Of a stretch of 64,000 bases of DNA, positions 61,450 through 64,000 are shown one piece after another; the stretch's first letter is position 1, and each line of letters begins with the position of its first letter. The stretch lies in NCBI GenBank assembly GCA_009193035.1, contig SWDT01000058.1, forward strand, positions 558,001-622,000. Reading direction: 5' to 3'. The notes beneath the pieces are model-generated. The model worked only from the letters and a program-made list of their open reading frames with translations, was not told the origin of the DNA and made no database searches. The position numbers were made by a program, and so were the translations under genes. Source of the stretch: Halicephalobus mephisto (taxonomy: Eukaryota; Nematoda; Chromadorea; Rhabditida; Panagrolaimidae).

Positions 61450-61730
61450 CTGATGTAAAAATTAATAATTTTTTAATTACAATATTGTAAAACTAATAAT
61501 TCTTTAATTACAGTATTGTAAAAATTAATAATTTTTTATTTACAATATTATAAAAATTAATAATTTTTTAATTACAGTATTATAAAAAGTAATAATTCTT
61601 TAATTACTGTATTGTAAAAACTAATAATTTTTAATTACTGTATTGTAAAAATTAATAATTTTTTAATTACTGTATTATAAAAACTAATAATTCTTTAATT
61701 ACTGTATTATAAAAATTAAAAATGTATTTT
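61450..61730. repeat. 33-bp tandem array, about nine units
   Basis: The unit is TAATAATTTTTTAATTACAG then TATTGTAAAAAT, with small changes. Confidence 0.85.
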
Positions 61731-62039
61731 TTACGAAATTGTCTCAAGACGAACTTTTAAAAATTTTGGAAATTTGTAAAATGTTCTAAATGTTCTGAAA
61801 TTACAGTACTGTAAAAACATTTGAAATAGTCTCAACAGGAATTTCTAATATTTTCGAAAATTTTAGATTTCAGATATGTTCGGAAATTACAGTATTGTGG
61901 AAAGAAACCTTTGTTTCAAATTAGTCTCAACACGAATTTTTAATATTTTCAAATTTCAAATTTTGGGTATTCGATTCAAAATTATAATATTATAAAAATA
62001 TAAATCATTTTTGTTACGAAAAAGTTCCAACAAAAATCT

Positions 62040-62360
62040 GCAGCAATTTTTAAAATCTTCAAAAATTTCAGTTTCCATGAGATTCTAAGTCTCCAAAAGC
62101 TACTGTAAGATTCTAAAAAAATCCAGAACCTTTTGAAAAATTTTAGAAATTTATAAAATTCTAGTCTTGAAAATTTTCAGAAGCTACTGTAGAATTTTAA
62201 AAAATCCAGAATCTTTTGAAAAATTTTAGAAATCTATAAAATTCTAAAATTCCGAAAATTTCCACCAAATTCTAGAATATTCTGAAAATTCTCAGAAGCT
62301 ACTGTAAGATTCTAAAAAATTCAGAATCTTCTGTAAAATCCTGGAAACTTCTACAGAATT
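62040..62360. repeat. degenerate AGATTCTAAAAAATCCAGAA array
   Basis: Units of about 75 bases contain TTTCAGAAGCTACTGTAGA or AGATTCTAAAAAATCCAGAA, then CTTTTGAAAAATTTTAGAAA. It belongs to the same GAA/TTC-rich class as 12240. Confidence 0.6.
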
Positions 62361-62851
62361 CTAGGATTCAAAAAGTGAAAATTTGAAGATGTTTGTTTTT
62401 CTATAAAAATAACGAAAAATTACCGTAATTACGAAACACAACTATCGAAGCCTAGCAACATTGAGATTTTTCAAAAACATCTGTTTTTTAAAAATTTATT
62501 TTCGTATTTCTTAAAAACTGAATTATCAGAAAAATCAACTTTTACGAAATAGATAATTCGGTATTTGTAATTTTCGATAAAACGACCACCACCCACTGGT
62601 CTCCTGGATTCCATCGATTTCTTCAATTTTCAAAATTACCACACCCCTGTTTTCCAATTTAGCCCTCTGGTGAGTGACAGCACGGACTCAGCTGACCTAC
62701 CGTACCCCGTCCATCCGTAGCGAAAATGATGGAGAACAAAGACGGACAGTCCTTCTGAATCAAAATCTAATCTAGTCAGGAAAGGGTGGAGACGGTCGTT
62801 TATTTTACTAGAGAAAAATTCTAGTTTGTCCGTCAGAAGATTAGATACGTA

Positions 62852-63076
62852 ATGGAAACAATACGAAGAACACACACACTGCTTCTTTCACTTTTCGCCA
62901 GCGAGCTGTCTCCTCGTCAGCGAACACAACTGCTGACTTTGCTGCCCTGTTCTCTGTGGAACTCTACGACCCCAAGCAACATTCTTGATTCTTTGCTTTC
63001 GGTTTCGAAATTCATAAAACTCCGATTCCGAGGGGATTCTGGAGTCCTGGGGGACTTGTTTGAAGACTGTTTTTGA
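62852..63076 (+). CDS. possible small gene, unrecognised
   Basis: An ATG-initiated frame of 74 residues begins METIRRTHTLLLSLFASELS, contains RQRTQLLTLL and LLSVSKFIKLRFRG, and ends GVLGDLFEDCF. It lies in one of the few GC-richer stretches near the window end (62640-63070). I see no upstream acceptor or TATA box. The opposite strand is also partly open (62875-62636 and 63111-62917), so this may be chance. Confidence 0.25.
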   Translation: METIRRTHTLLLSLFASELSPRQRTQLLTLLPCSLWNSTTPSNILDSLLSVSKFIKLRFRGDSGVLGDLFEDCF

Positions 63077-64000
63077 TTTTTTACTTTGTAATCAGTTTTC
63101 TGTTTATCCAAAACGAAAATATTTTTTTTATTTAAAATTATTATTTATTTTTCAATTTAAAAGTCGAATTTTCGAAGATTTCAGAAAATTTAAATTTTGC
63201 GAATTTGGATCATTTGGTTTTGTCTTTTTTGATTTTTATAAAAAATAAAATTTATTGATTAATATTGTTTTTTATAAGTAACTATTTTCGTCAGAATTTA
63301 AAAAGTAGTAGTAACTAGTATATCTAGGGAACTTTTTAAAACTATTGTCTCATTTTACACGAATTTCAAAAAAGCCTGCCGTCTTCGGAAGCCAAATACC
63401 AATGTTAAGAAAAATTTAAAAATAAATTTTTTTATTTTATTATTTTTAAAAATCTCTTTTTTATTATTCTTAAAAATCTCTTTTTTACTGTATTCAAAAA
63501 TTTTTTTATAATTTTTAAAAATCTCTTTTTTATTATTTTTAAAAATCTCTTTTTTACTGTATTCAAAAATTTTTTTTATAATTTTTAAAAATCTCTTTTT
63601 TATTATTTTTAAAAATCTCTTTTTTACTGTATTCAAAAATTTTTTTATAATTTTTAAAAATCTTTTTTTATTATTTTTAAAAATCATTTTTTTTATTATT
63701 TTTAAAAATTTCTTTTTTATATTATTTAAAATTATTAATTTTTCTGTATTTTAAGGTTTATTATTTTTATTATTTAAGAAAAATTCTTTTACTGTATTTA
63801 AAAATCTCTTTTTTACAGTATTTAAAATTATTAATTTTTCTGTATTTTAAAATTTATTATTTTTAATGTTTTTAAAAATTTTTTTACAGTATTTAAAATT
63901 ATTAATTTTTAAGTATTTAAAAATACCAATTTTTAAAGTTATTTTTGGTATTTTTTTGACTTTCCGGAATCTAAGAGACACACCTATGTGGGCCCAATTA
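63077..64000. repeat. 62-bp tandem array and related AT-rich tail
   Basis: From 63440 to about 63690, AATCTCTTTTTTACTGTATT then CAAAAATTTTTTTATAATTT repeats three times. It then decays into TTATTTTTAAAAATCTCTTT runs up to the window end. No gene is visible. Confidence 0.75.

Larger units (their letters stand above)
55141..62851. other. 7.7-kb AT-rich intergenic region
   Basis: It holds mainly tandem repeats, listed separately. Positions 55440-55625 are unusually GC-rich (for example GGTTCTGAATCCCAGTGGAC) and do not look coding; they could be an RNA gene or a decayed element. The segment 56824-56985 is an open 54-codon frame but shares words with 57905-57945, so it is probably repeat. Positions 59040-59150 and 60840-60950 are GC-richer and unexplained. 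Confidence 0.4.

Noticed and set aside
63355..63687. 110-codon minus-strand frame rich in KKEIFKNNKK
   Set aside because: It is a translation of the 62-bp A/T tandem array.

Overview
The window is nuclear DNA from a nematode, most likely a chromadorean related to the rhabditids. It is very AT-rich. Introns have short GTAAGT/GTGAGT donors and TTTTCAG-type acceptors, and several start codons lie 4-25 bases after an acceptor-like TTTCAG, as expected for spliced-leader trans-splicing. The clear orthologues (ribosomal protein L12, class III alcohol dehydrogenase, extracellular Cu/Zn superoxide dismutase, a UPF0046/MPPED phosphoesterase) all read best as nematode genes. Two sequences close to the nematode SL1 leader also occur. 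All gene models below were assembled by hand from splice signals and reading phase.

Layout. 0.8-4.7 kb: two tandem paralogues for secreted, cysteine-rich proteins with a KR processing site and CC-type repeats. 5.8-9.3 kb: rpl-12 and adh-5, both on the plus strand. A 5'-truncated antisense LINE piece lies in adh-5 intron 2 and a TA-flanked MITE in intron 4. 9.3-12.8 kb: repeats and hairpins. 12.8-14.3 kb: a sod-4-like gene (minus). 18.0 kb: a small secreted-peptide gene (minus), too short per exon to show as a long ORF. 18.6-23.8 kb: repeats. 23.8-24.8 kb: a secreted Ala/Pro-rich protein (minus). 28.3-31.7 kb: a UPF0046/MPPED metallophosphoesterase (minus) with a 2-kb intron. 31.7-48.5 kb: a gene-poor block of tandem satellites, MITEs and an inverted pair of tRNA-derived SINEs with target-site duplications. 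48.6-55.1 kb: a six-exon gene that assembles in phase into a 583-residue type II membrane protein with an extracellular serpin-like domain. 55.1-64 kb: AT-rich tandem repeats with no convincing gene.

The genes are ordinary single-copy nematode loci; I see no operon or pathway joining them, apart from the tandem cysteine-rich pair. The most interesting items are the membrane-anchored, hinge-degenerate serpin, the SINE family, the SL1-like sequences, the paralogous introns at equivalent repeat positions in the cysteine-rich gene, and several satellite families shared between distant parts of the window.
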